DNA of 64,000 bases from Flavihumibacter stibioxidans (lineage in GTDB: Bacteria > Bacteroidota > Bacteroidia > Chitinophagales > Chitinophagaceae): assembly GCF_014332695.1 (NCBI RefSeq), contig NZ_MBUA01000030.1, positions 143,320-207,319 on the forward strand, given 5' to 3'. Of this stretch, positions 21,039 to 29,824 are shown piece after piece (the first letter of the stretch is position 1; every line of letters begins with the position of its first letter). The notes beneath the pieces are model-generated. The model was not told the origin of the DNA and made no database searches. It saw nothing but the letters and a program-made list of their open reading frames with translations. The translations under genes and the position numbers were made by a program.

Positions 21039-24000
21039 GTTGTCTGTAACCGAAGCTACCACATAATTTGAAAGCAAATCACAACTCTGCAAGCCATGTG
21101 AATAGGTTAGCTGTAGTTGTCTGTAACCGAAGCTACCACATAATTTGAAAGCAAATCACAACTCTTCTGCTCCTGCTGTTCACGTTCGGCATGTTGTCTG
21201 TAACCGAAGCTACCACATAATTTGAAAGCAAATCACAACCCTTGTTCGATCTTCTCACGCATCCCCTGGGTTGTCTGTAACCGAAGCTACCACATAATTT
21301 GAAAGCAAATCACAACGCCAACCTTGGTAGTGTTGAGTTTAGTATAGTTGTCTGTAACCGAAGCTACCACATAATTTGAAAGCAAATCACAACTACGCGT
21401 CACTCATGACTTTATGCACGGGTGTTGTCTGTAACCGAAGCTACCACATAATTTGAAAGCAAATCACAACTGTTTGCGATCAGTAACGCCCGCACCTTCT
21501 GTTGTCTGTAACCGAAGCTACCACATAATTTGAAAGCAAATCACAACACTTGGACAACTCTTCTAACTGCTTCTGGAGTTGTCTGTAACCGAAGCTACCA
21601 CATAATTTGAAAGCAAATCACAACAGCACATTATAACTCTACCTATACTCCACAGTTGTCTGTAACCGAAGCTACCACATAATTTGAAAGCAAATCACAA
21701 CGGTCGCCCATTCCCGTAGTTCGGCGGGGTTGGTTGTCTGTAACCGAAGCTACCACATAATTTGAAAGCAAATCACAACCACAGGCGCGAAAAGAGTAAT
21801 TCTACAATAGTTGTCTGTAACCGAAGCTACCACATAATTTGAAAGCAAATCACAACTGAAACGCAGGCGCAAAAGCAATTACAGAGTTGTCTGTAACCGA
21901 AGCTACCACATAATTTGAAAGCAAATCACAACTTGCCCGGAAATTAGGCATCAAAGACAACGTTGTCTGTAACCGAAGCTACCACATAATTTGAAAGCAA
22001 ATCACAACTGGATCTGTCAATTCCAACATTCTTAGCTAGTTGTCTGTAACCGAAGCTACCACATAATTTGAAAGCAAATCACAACGTCTTCCATACTTGA
22101 AAACAACTGGAATGGGTTGTCTGTAACCGAAGCTACCACATAATTTGAAAGCAAATCACAACCATTTGAGCAGGAGTACGCTCAACTGAAGGGTTGTCTG
22201 TAACCGAAGCTACCACATAATTTGAAAGCAAATCACAACAGGATGAGAGGTTGATGCCTGAATTGTGTAGTTGTCTGTAACCGAAGCTACCACATAATTT
22301 GAAAGCAAATCACAACTCGTCGCTGCCATCCAACTCGAATATAATTGTTGTCTGTAACCGAAGCTACCACATAATTTGAAAGCAAATCACAACCCCTACT
22401 GCAACTGCAATGGTGCAGGGATGGTTGTCTGTAACCGAAGCTACCACATAATTTGAAAGCAAATCACAACATCGAAGTTCCTGTACACCGTAATACCGTG
22501 TTGTCTGTAACCGAAGCTACCACATAATTTGAAAGCAAATCACAACTCATTATGGAACGGGCATAAGCCTACATAGGTTGTCTGTAACCGAAGCTACCAC
22601 ATAATTTGAAAGCAAATCACAACATATTGTTCTCTATCTTCTTCGCCTTCTTGGTTGTCTGTAACCGAAGCTACCACATAATTTGAAAGCAAATCACAAC
22701 GCACAAGCCTATATCTTCCAGCAGGTATTTGTTGTCTGTAACCGAAGCTACCACATAATTTGAAAGCAAATCACAACCGCTGTGGCAGCGGCCTTTTCTC
22801 CGATCACGTTGTCTGTAACCGAAGCTACCACATAATTTGAAAGCAAATCACAACCAGGTTCGGCAACCAGTCGCTGAAGATCAAGTTGTCTGTAACCGAA
22901 GCTACCACATAATTTGAAAGCAAATCACAACTACTTTCCATTACGCAATCGTTGTGTACGAGTTGTCTGTAACCGAAGCTACCACATAATTTGAAAGCAA
23001 ATCACAACTATACCCCTCATAGTCTGCCCCTGCATATCGTTGTCTGTAACCGAAGCTACCACATAATTTGAAAGCAAATCACAACCGTGCCGGTAGCTGA
23101 ACTATCCACAACACGGTTGTCTGTAACCGAAGCTACCACATAATTTGAAAGCAAATCACAACCACTTGATTTCCGTTGCTGTCCTTCCACTGTTGTCTGT
23201 AACCGAAGCTACCACATAATTTGAAAGCAAATCACAACTCTGCTTAATTACTGGATCATCCGCATACGGTTGTCTGTAACCGAAGCTACCACATAATTTG
23301 AAAGCAAATCACAACTGCGGTGTACCAATATCAATACTGCCTTGCGTTGTCTGTAACCGAAGCTACCACATAATTTGAAAGCAAATCACAACGTAGGCAG
23401 AGCAAATGCTGCCAATCATCATGTTGTCTGTAACCGAAGCTACCACATAATTTGAAAGCAAATCACAACTTGGTATGTCTATTGAAATATGCCCTCTCAG
23501 TTGTCTGTAACCGAAGCTACCACATAATTTGAAAGCAAATCACAACACGCGCTCACACAAACCACCAATACGAGTGGTTGTCTGTAACCGAAGCTACCAC
23601 ATAATTTGAAAGCAAATCACAACAAGCACCGCCTCCAGACGCTGGAATTCTGGTTGTCTGTAACCGAAGCTACCACATAATTTGAAAGCAAATCACAACG
23701 ATATGCCGCAACGGGATAGGATTACGCATGTTGTCTGTAACCGAAGCTACCACATAATTTGAAAGCAAATCACAACTCAGGTCAGTAAGCCTCACAGGAG
23801 ATGTGCGTTGTCTGTAACCGAAGCTACCACATAATTTGAAAGCAAATCACAACCTCAGGTGCTAAGCTAGCAACGGGTCAGGGTTGTCTGTAACCGAAGC
23901 TACCACATAATTTGAAAGCAAATCACAACAACTGTGTTGAATCCCATGCCACAAGGTTTGTTGTCTGTAACCGAAGCTACCACATAATTTGAAAGCAAAT

Positions 24001-25313
24001 CACAACATGCCTCGCATATCTGCGCGCCGCCTTAACGTTGTCTGTAACCGAAGCTACCACATAATTTGAAAGCAAATCACAACTAGATGCCATCCTGATA
24101 GTACAACTCTGAGGTTGTCTGTAACCGAAGCTACCACATAATTTGAAAGCAAATCACAACGCTATCACCCTGGCCCTCCTTAATGCCAGCGTTGTCTGTA
24201 ACCGAAGCTACCACATAATTTGAAAGCAAATCACAACGCTGTATGTCCTTACCCCGCCGGTGCTTATGTTGTCTGTAACCGAAGCTACCACATAATTTGA
24301 AAGCAAATCACAACGGGTAGTCAGATAAGGGAATTACCTGACAGGTTGTCTGTAACCGAAGCTACCACATAATTTGAAAGCAAATCACAACAGGTTTATG
24401 AAGGTGAGTACCGCACAAAGAGTTGTCTGTAACCGAAGCTACCACATAATTTGAAAGCAAATCACAACTACCTGTATCATCGAATCCTATACCCAACTGT
24501 TGTCTGTAACCGAAGCTACCACATAATTTGAAAGCAAATCACAACTCAGGCTAAACAGCGTATCAACGTTATGATGTTGTCTGTAACCGAAGCTACCACA
24601 TAATTTGAAAGCAAATCACAACTGTGGCTTTCAGGCTGCTCAACTCTTCGGCGTTGTCTGTAACCGAAGCTACCACATAATTTGAAAGCAAATCACAACA
24701 ACATGAACATCATAAATATGAAGAAAAAGTTGTCTGTAACCGAAGCTACCACATAATTTGAAAGCAAATCACAACTGACCTCCAGGCCGACCCAAGGGCA
24801 AACCTGTTGTCTGTAACCGAAGCTACCACATAATTTGAAAGCAAATCACAACCGCTTACTCTATTTATTGCGGGACACTTTGGTTGTCTGTAACCGAAGC
24901 TACCACATAATTTGAAAGCAAATCACAACAATTGGCTTGATCATGGTACGCAGCCATTCGTTGTCTGTAACCGAAGCTACCACATAATTTGAAAGCAAAT
25001 CACAACCATTGCGAAGAGCGTTGGTGCAAAGAATATGTTGTCTGTAACCGAAGCTACCACATAATTTGAAAGCAAATCACAACAGTGACGTGGAGCGAGC
25101 AACTGGTAAAGTGTTGTCTGTAACCGAAGCTACCACATAATTTGAAAGCAAATCACAACTGACACCAGTGGCCACATCTGCGCTCTTTGGTTGTCTGTAA
25201 CCGAAGCTACCACATAATTTGAAAGCAAATCACAACTTTAACCGCCTAATATTGATGCACGTTCTAGTTGTCTGTAACCGAAGCTACCACATAATTTGAA
25301 AGCAAATCACAAC
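21039..25313 (-). CRISPR. Type II-C CRISPR array, 56 repeats and 55 spacers
   Basis: A 47-bp repeat, on the + strand starting GTTGTCTGTAACCGAAGC and ending GAAAGCAAATCACAAC, occurs 56 times from 21039 to 25313. I located each start: the interval is 77 bp nearly throughout, with occasional 76 and one 78, so spacers are 29-31 bp. No repeat variant was noticed, even at the ends. The minus strand is given because the tracrRNA anti-repeat pairs with the GTTGTGATTTGC end, which must follow the spacer in a type II crRNA. On that reading the leader and newest spacers are at the right-hand end. No canonical TAnnTTTG is seen on the minus strand in the first 350 bp right of the array. Spacer targets cannot be identified here. 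Confidence 0.98.
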
Positions 25314-25659
25314 GCGGGAATGTCCCTTGACATATTAAATTTCCTCCAACTTGGACCCATCATTAAGAGCCTTTTCATAAGGCACAACTGTCCCCACAAC
25401 AACTGCGGCCTAATTGCATCTAATCACCCGAATGGAATGCCATAACCAGTCTATGTCGATGAGGGTGGCCCTCCGCTTTTTTAGACCCCCATTTGGCGGA
25501 ATATTTTCGTTACTATCAAGGCTTAACCGTATATTCCTACCATACCCGCCTGCGGAAATTTTCCAGGCTTAAATTCATCACATCATCGTCAGCAAGGACC
25601 GGAAGGGGGACAATTGCGCCCATTACGCGACATTCAATTTCATTAATCGGCTAAACAAT

Positions 25660-25690
25660 TTTGCGATTATCCATAACATGAGTATATTTA
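25660..25690 (+). promoter_or_regulatory. Promoter of a candidate small RNA
   Basis: TTTG (25660-25663), a 19-bp spacer and TATATTTA (25683-25690), the last matching five of six fixed positions of the Bacteroidota -7 element. The same -33 motif and 19-bp spacing occur at the hsd operon promoter in this window. Confidence 0.5.
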
Positions 25691-25696
25691 CAATAC

Positions 25697-25753
25697 AGAG
25701 TCCTTCCGGGGACACTGTGCCCCCCGCCAGAAATGGCGGGGCTTCTTTTTTAT
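25697..25753 (+). ncRNA. Candidate small RNA beside the CRISPR array
   Basis: A transcript of about 55 nt would run from the promoter at 25660-25690 to the hairpin CCCCGCCA-gaaa-TGGCGGGG (25722-25741), which ends in CTTCTTTTTT. The upstream part is GC-rich and has no start codon with a usable frame. It could be a regulatory RNA or only the remains of another gene's terminator. Confidence 0.4.
25722..25753 (+). terminator. Strong intrinsic terminator
   Basis: Perfect 8-bp GC-rich stem (25722-25729 with 25734-25741) closed by a GAAA tetraloop and followed by a T-rich tail. Confidence 0.85.
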
Positions 25754-25877
25754 AAAACTTCTCCTCTCACGAATTTGGAATATTGACCTGCACTTCTGAA
25801 CATGATCACCTCCAATATCGCGAGAGCAATTCACCGCACGTTGCTGATTGAACAATAGCACAAAAAAAAGGTATGCC

Positions 25878-25959
25878 TGAAAGCAAATCACAACAAAGTC
25901 TGCTAAACATATTGCCAAACTGAAGCTGTCTGTAACCAGATTTACATTTTTTTAAATCC
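25878..25959. repeat. Eroded, isolated CRISPR repeat-spacer-repeat unit
   Basis: TGAAAGCAAATCACAAC (25878-25894) equals the last 17 bp of the array repeat. Exactly 30 bp later (25895-25924 is spacer-like) the repeat begins again as GCTGTCTGTAACC (25925-25937, one mismatch in 13), with weaker similarity on to about 25959. Both flanking repeats have lost their outer halves or drifted. Orientation is the same as the main array, which ends 564 bp to the left. On the minus strand the unit reads spacer, then GTTGTGATTTGCTTTCA, then a run of eight T after a further 8 bases (GGCATACC). Confidence 0.8.
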
Positions 25960-26196
25960 TTTGTCTTCTATATATTTTGATGGCACCTATAATCAGCGAT
26001 TTCAGCTCAGGCGAATCCGCCGGTGGCGCATCACTAATTAAAACATTTCCATTATGATCTAAGAATGGATGTTAATCACACACCAACAATCCGGACATTG
26101 TCCAATTATTGCAAATCAGTAAATGTTTGCATTAAATGTAGGTCGGCGCGGGTTAAAACAAATTGTTCGCAAAGTGGCGCAATGGATTTGAAGGAC

Positions 26197-26685
26197 TTAT
26201 AATTTATTTCTAAGATTTGAAAGAAGAAATCGCTCTAAATTTCCTGACGATGCAGCTTCCATAAAACGCCAATCGGCATCCATTGATTTATCCGACATCG
26301 CCTCTACATCAACAACCTTAACAGATACCAAAGTCTTTCCATTCTCCCGGATGACGATAGCTTGAAGGCGTCCAGTTATTGTTAATGGTTGTAAACCAAA
26401 CTTTCTTTTAAGAAGAATAGCGTGAACAGTATCCTGTTTTTTCTTATCATCATAATATTTCCAGGACCTGAAAAAATTTTGACTGGTTGAAATGATCAAA
26501 CCATTATCCCTATCAACCCTATCAATTCCAATTCCGGATTTAAAAAACTCAACTACTAATGCGTTAATAACTGTTTCACGATCCTTGTCTGTATATATCG
26601 AATAGTTATCTTGCGCGTATCCTGTTACGGTTTTCAGGAAAACAATAATTATTACAAATGAAAATCTTTTCATAAACTGAAACAA
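26197..26685 (-). CDS. Secreted protein of unknown function
   Basis: A 162-aa protein with an N-terminal signal peptide (hydrophobic core FVIIIVFLKTVTG, probable cleavage after GYAQ). ATG 26685 and ATG 26673 (MKRFSF) are both possible starts; the second gives the more usual signal peptide. The mature part is alpha/beta with charged residues and no cysteines or recognised motif. It follows the restriction operon after a 170-bp gap containing a relic repeat, so it is probably not part of it. Confidence 0.6.
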   Translation of the reverse strand: MFQFMKRFSFVIIIVFLKTVTGYAQDNYSIYTDKDRETVINALVVEFFKSGIGIDRVDRDNGLIISTSQNFFRSWKYYDDKKKQDTVHAILLKRKFGLQPLTITGRLQAIVIRENGKTLVSVKVVDVEAMSDKSMDADWRFMEAASSGNLERFLLSNLRNKL

Positions 26686-26760
26686 TTATGTGATTTGATG
26701 ACAACTACCACTTTTTAGAAGCATATTTATTCAACTACATTTCCAGTATTTTATCATTAA

Positions 26761-26869
26761 AAACCAGAAACCATATAATTATGCACTGAATACTTCTTCA
26801 GGTGTTAAGATTGCCTTGCCCGCAATACTTAATTACCCTCCTAAGCTTTCATTTTAATAATTGTGTTCC
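26761..26869. repeat. Diverged relic repeat, copy A
   Basis: About 109 bp closely similar by eye (about three quarters identical) to 37258-37368. On the minus strand both copies hold a small coding-like stretch, here NLSIAGKAILTPEEVF preceded by a stop and a 1-bp shift relative to copy B. Its right end includes the last codons and stop of the ASCH gene. Confidence 0.7.
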
Positions 26870-27204
26870 AATACCTTTCCCAGCCGGTATTCAACAATGG
26901 CGGCCAGATATATCTCCCCGTCTTCTTCTAATTCTATATCCTGACCATTTTCATCCGCAACGATCAAAATTTCAGCACCCAGCACTTCTACCAGCGCTTT
27001 TTTTCTATTGACATTATAACCGGCATAAAACTGTATAGCATCATATTGCTTCGGCGCTATATCCTTCTCCCCATCAGGCAATTCAATATCAACAATATAG
27101 CGACTAGCATTTTTGGGTCGAATATCCCGCGTTTCTATCAGTTTCGTACCACTTACAATCTCAGCAAGAAATTTCTCTTTTATGATCAATTGTAATGTTT
27201 TCAA
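26854..27204 (-). CDS. ASCH/PUA-like domain protein
   Basis: A 116-aa protein starting MKTLQLIIKEKFLAEIVSG, then KLIETRDIRPKN, AIQFYAGYNVNRKKALVEV and AAIVEYRLGKVLE: the pattern of ASCH proteins, a beta-barrel fold related to PUA domains that binds RNA or nucleic acid. Last gene of the hsd operon, 35 bp after the HIRAN gene. Its final residues overlap a relic repeat, so the natural C-terminus may have been altered by a rearrangement. A nucleic-acid binding role in defence is inference from fold and position. Confidence 0.7.
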   Translation of the reverse strand: MKTLQLIIKEKFLAEIVSGTKLIETRDIRPKNASRYIVDIELPDGEKDIAPKQYDAIQFYAGYNVNRKKALVEVLGAEILIVADENGQDIELEEDGEIYLAAIVEYRLGKVLEHNY

Positions 27205-27239
27205 TCGATTATGTTTATGGTAATGGCAATCTTCAGATT

Positions 27240-27989
27240 CTACACAAGGAAAAACTCCATATACTCCTCACCCTTTTCACCCTTCACCCATTCAATGGCC
27301 TCGCCAACCTCATACATATACGCATATATGCCATCGTTACTAACCTGAACATAACGTCCGGGTTTGTTGATGGCGACCGGGTAAGCGGAATAGTATTCTT
27401 CGTAGTAGGCTTTGGCTTCTGACAGGTGATCCGGAATGGCATCCAGGTTGATGACCCGATTTGTATTGTCAAACAAATCATCATAAGTAGGCTGAACCAG
27501 TTGTGCCGGCTTTTCTTTCTTCCTGTTGCCAAGGGTCCTATAATGCGGTGCTTCTATCCTGGTGAGATGACCGGCATGAGCCGGCAGGTCTTTATTCACT
27601 TCCTGCACAAAATAGATGGCCACGGCCACATTCTCCCAGGGCTGGGACTTCTTTTCGAGGTGAGTGATCACCGCAAATAGGCTGAGGGCATCTGTATCCA
27701 GCAAATAACTCAACATCTCGTTAGTATCGGCAGGAACAAAGCCTATTTTCTTCCCCTGCCAATGCAAGGCGATGGCACATGGGTCATATTCATTTTCCGG
27801 TTCCCGCACGAGCTCCAATAAATCACCGGTTTTCATTGCATCCAGGAGTTTCATGCCTTCATAATGCCGGAATCCCGCTACAAAACATTGAAGCAGATAG
27901 ATCTTCCGAAAATCTTTGGTGATGGACACCGGTAATTTACCGATGGTCATGGAACCGATGAGCTTTTTAAGGAAAGAGGACCTGTCCAT
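27240..27989 (-). CDS. HIRAN domain protein
   Basis: A 249-aa cytoplasmic protein. Residues about 30-115 form a HIRAN domain: LLQCFVAGFRHYEG, LVREPENEYDPCAIALHWQG and KKIGFVPADTNEMLSYLL carry its typical glycine/proline pattern (as in HLTF and Rad5, where it binds 3' DNA ends). The C-terminal half (120-249) is unassigned. It follows hsdM after 2 bp, so it is made together with the restriction system; stand-alone HIRAN proteins are known from phage and mobile DNA contexts. Sensing of DNA ends is a possible role. Confidence 0.78.
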   Translation of the reverse strand: MDRSSFLKKLIGSMTIGKLPVSITKDFRKIYLLQCFVAGFRHYEGMKLLDAMKTGDLLELVREPENEYDPCAIALHWQGKKIGFVPADTNEMLSYLLDTDALSLFAVITHLEKKSQPWENVAVAIYFVQEVNKDLPAHAGHLTRIEAPHYRTLGNRKKEKPAQLVQPTYDDLFDNTNRVINLDAIPDHLSEAKAYYEEYYSAYPVAINKPGRYVQVSNDGIYAYMYEVGEAIEWVKGEKGEEYMEFFLV

Positions 27990-27991
27990 GC

Positions 27992-29476
27992 TTATTTTTT
28001 TCCGAGTGAGACCATAATTTCCCTGAAACCGGCAAGGGCTGATTCAAGATTTTCAATAATATCACCCGCCAATTCATCCGGATCGGGAAGATTGTCCAGA
28101 TCAGCGAGGGACTTATCCTTTATCCAGGTGATGTCAAGAGACGTTTTATCTCTTTCAAGAATCTCTTCATAAGTGAATTTCCGCCAACGGCCATCCGGGT
28201 TGGATTCAGCCCAGGTTTCTTTGCGCTTATTTCGTTTGCCGGCTTTATAACAATCGATAAAATCCTGCAGGTCCTCCAGTTTGAGCGGATTCTTTTTTAG
28301 CGTATGATGGATATTGGTTCGATAATCATAGAACCAAACCTCTTTGGTCCAGGGATTCCTGGAAGCCGGTTTGTTATCAAAGAACAGCACATTGGCCTTT
28401 ACGCCATGGGCATAAAATATACCGGTGGGCAGTCGCAGGATGGTGTGCAGGTCGGTGGTTTCCATTAAACGTTTGCGGACTGTTTCGCCGGCGCCGCCTT
28501 CAAACAACACATTATCCGGCAGTACCACAGCCGCCATTCCGGTGATTTTGAGCATGCTGCGAATATGCTGTACAAAATTCAACTGTTTGTTACTGGTAGT
28601 AGCCCAGAAATCCTGGCGGTTATAAGTGAGTTCTTCCTTCTCCTGCTCCCCTTCTTCATTGGTGAAAGTCTGGGAGCTCTTTTTTCCGAACGGGGGATTG
28701 GCCAGCACATAGTCATAACGACCGGGCGCAGGGGCTATGAGGGCATCTGCGGGCGAGATGAAATTATCACTGTCGATATCACCGATATTATGCAGGAAGA
28801 GATTCATCAGTGCCAGGCGACGGGTACTGGCCACAATTTCATTCCCAAAAAAGGTCTGGTATTTCAGGAATTTGTTTTGCTCCTTATCGAGTTTATAAGT
28901 ATCTACCAGGTAATCATAAGCGGCCAAGAAAAATCCACCAGTGCCGCAGGCGGGATCCGCGATGGTTTTCATGGGTTCGGGCTGTACACATTTCACCATG
29001 GCATGAATCAGGGGCCGGGGAGTGAAATACTGTCCCGCGCCGCTCTTGGTATCTTCTGCGTTTTTTTCAAGAAGACCCTCGTAAATATCGCCCTTGTCTT
29101 TAACCCCCATCATCAGCCATTGTTCCGCGTCTATCATGGCGATAATCTTACTCAGCTTGGCCGGGTCCTGGATCTTATTCTGGCTCTTGGTGAAGATTTG
29201 TCCCAGGATACCCTTTTGTTGCCCGAGTTCACGCAGCAGGATGGTATAATGTGATTCCAGTTCAGCGCCCTTCAGGCTGGTAAGACTTTCCCAATTGTAT
29301 TTAGCGGGGATGGGCATTTTCCGCGAATGGGGCGGCCTGCTATACTCGTCTACCATTTTCAGGAAGAGCAGGTAGGTGAGTTGTTCCAGGTAATCGCCAT
29401 AGCCAACCCCATCGTCGCGCAGGGTATTACAGAAGGACCAGACTTTGGAAACGATGGCGGAGTTGTTGTTGCTCAT
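27992..29476 (-). CDS. hsdM: HsdM, type I restriction-modification methyltransferase subunit
   Basis: N6-adenine methyltransferase that, with HsdS, protects host sites and is required for restriction. The N-terminal HsdM_N helical domain (1-130) is followed by the SAM-binding motif DPACGTGGFF (about residue 172) and the catalytic NPPFGKK (about 259). Length 494 aa is normal. Spacing is 1 bp to the upstream small gene and 2 bp to the downstream HIRAN gene. The order hsdR...hsdS...hsdM within one operon is unusual in being interrupted by three extra genes. Confidence 0.96.
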   Translation of the reverse strand: MSNNNSAIVSKVWSFCNTLRDDGVGYGDYLEQLTYLLFLKMVDEYSRPPHSRKMPIPAKYNWESLTSLKGAELESHYTILLRELGQQKGILGQIFTKSQNKIQDPAKLSKIIAMIDAEQWLMMGVKDKGDIYEGLLEKNAEDTKSGAGQYFTPRPLIHAMVKCVQPEPMKTIADPACGTGGFFLAAYDYLVDTYKLDKEQNKFLKYQTFFGNEIVASTRRLALMNLFLHNIGDIDSDNFISPADALIAPAPGRYDYVLANPPFGKKSSQTFTNEEGEQEKEELTYNRQDFWATTSNKQLNFVQHIRSMLKITGMAAVVLPDNVLFEGGAGETVRKRLMETTDLHTILRLPTGIFYAHGVKANVLFFDNKPASRNPWTKEVWFYDYRTNIHHTLKKNPLKLEDLQDFIDCYKAGKRNKRKETWAESNPDGRWRKFTYEEILERDKTSLDITWIKDKSLADLDNLPDPDELAGDIIENLESALAGFREIMVSLGKK

Positions 29477-29477
29477 G

Positions 29478-29822
29478 TCAGAATTTTTGGATCGGGGCTT
29501 TTTGGGTATCGAATATCATTGTGTGGAGGGTATAGTGGAACCAGTTCTGGAACATATTGAATGTTCTGTTTTGCGGCCACATTGATTCATCCATGTACCA
29601 TCCGAAGAGTTTCGGCGTAAACAGTAGGTCAAAGTTTTTATTCAGCCGCTTTTCCATTTCTTCCGGGGTTTCAAAATCAGGCAGCAGGTAAATATCGGAT
29701 TCGTGATCGGCCAGGTTAAAAGTAAAGTCTTTTTCTTGGGAATTCAACCAGTCGGCAAATGGCTGTTTGTATGCCAGTACAATAGCGGATCGGTTGAGGT
29801 TGCCAAAATTTTCATCCATCAT
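29478..29822 (-). CDS. Small unknown protein inside the hsd operon
   Basis: A 114-aa acidic protein without signal peptide or membrane segment. It contains NLNRSAIVLAYKQPFADW, YLLPDFETPEEMEKRLNKN and MDESMWPQNRTFNMFQNWF; the aromatic-rich C-terminal block looks like a compact conserved domain. I do not recognise the family. It sits 2 bp after hsdS and 1 bp before hsdM, so translation is coupled to the two subunits whose ratio decides modification versus restriction. A regulator or assembly partner is conceivable, but nothing in the sequence proves it. Confidence 0.7.
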   Translation of the reverse strand: MMDENFGNLNRSAIVLAYKQPFADWLNSQEKDFTFNLADHESDIYLLPDFETPEEMEKRLNKNFDLLFTPKLFGWYMDESMWPQNRTFNMFQNWFHYTLHTMIFDTQKAPIQKF

Positions 29823-29824
29823 GG

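Larger units (their letters stand above)
25314..26196. other. Non-coding region right of the CRISPR array
   Basis: 883 bp without a convincing gene; the 76-aa minus-strand frame at 25688-25918 has no coding character. By the orientation argument the array leader should be its left part. It also contains a short stem with T run (25461-25482, GAGGG-tgg-CCCTC), the candidate small RNA at 25697-25753 and the eroded repeat-spacer-repeat unit at 25878-25959, each listed separately. Confidence 0.7.

Noticed and set aside
21039..25313. Array transcribed from the + strand with leader between cas2 and the first repeat
   Set aside because: The tracrRNA anti-repeat would then pair with the wrong end of the repeat, only 41 bp lie between the terminator and the array, and no promoter is seen there.
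25688..25918. 76-aa minus-strand frame beside the CRISPR array
   Set aside because: It runs antisense through a terminator hairpin and the eroded repeat and has no protein-like pattern.
25895..25924. Spacer of the eroded unit as a guide against the cas9 promoter
   Set aside because: The best match (ATATnTTTAG around 14974-14983) is short and AT-rich, as expected by chance; a real search is needed.
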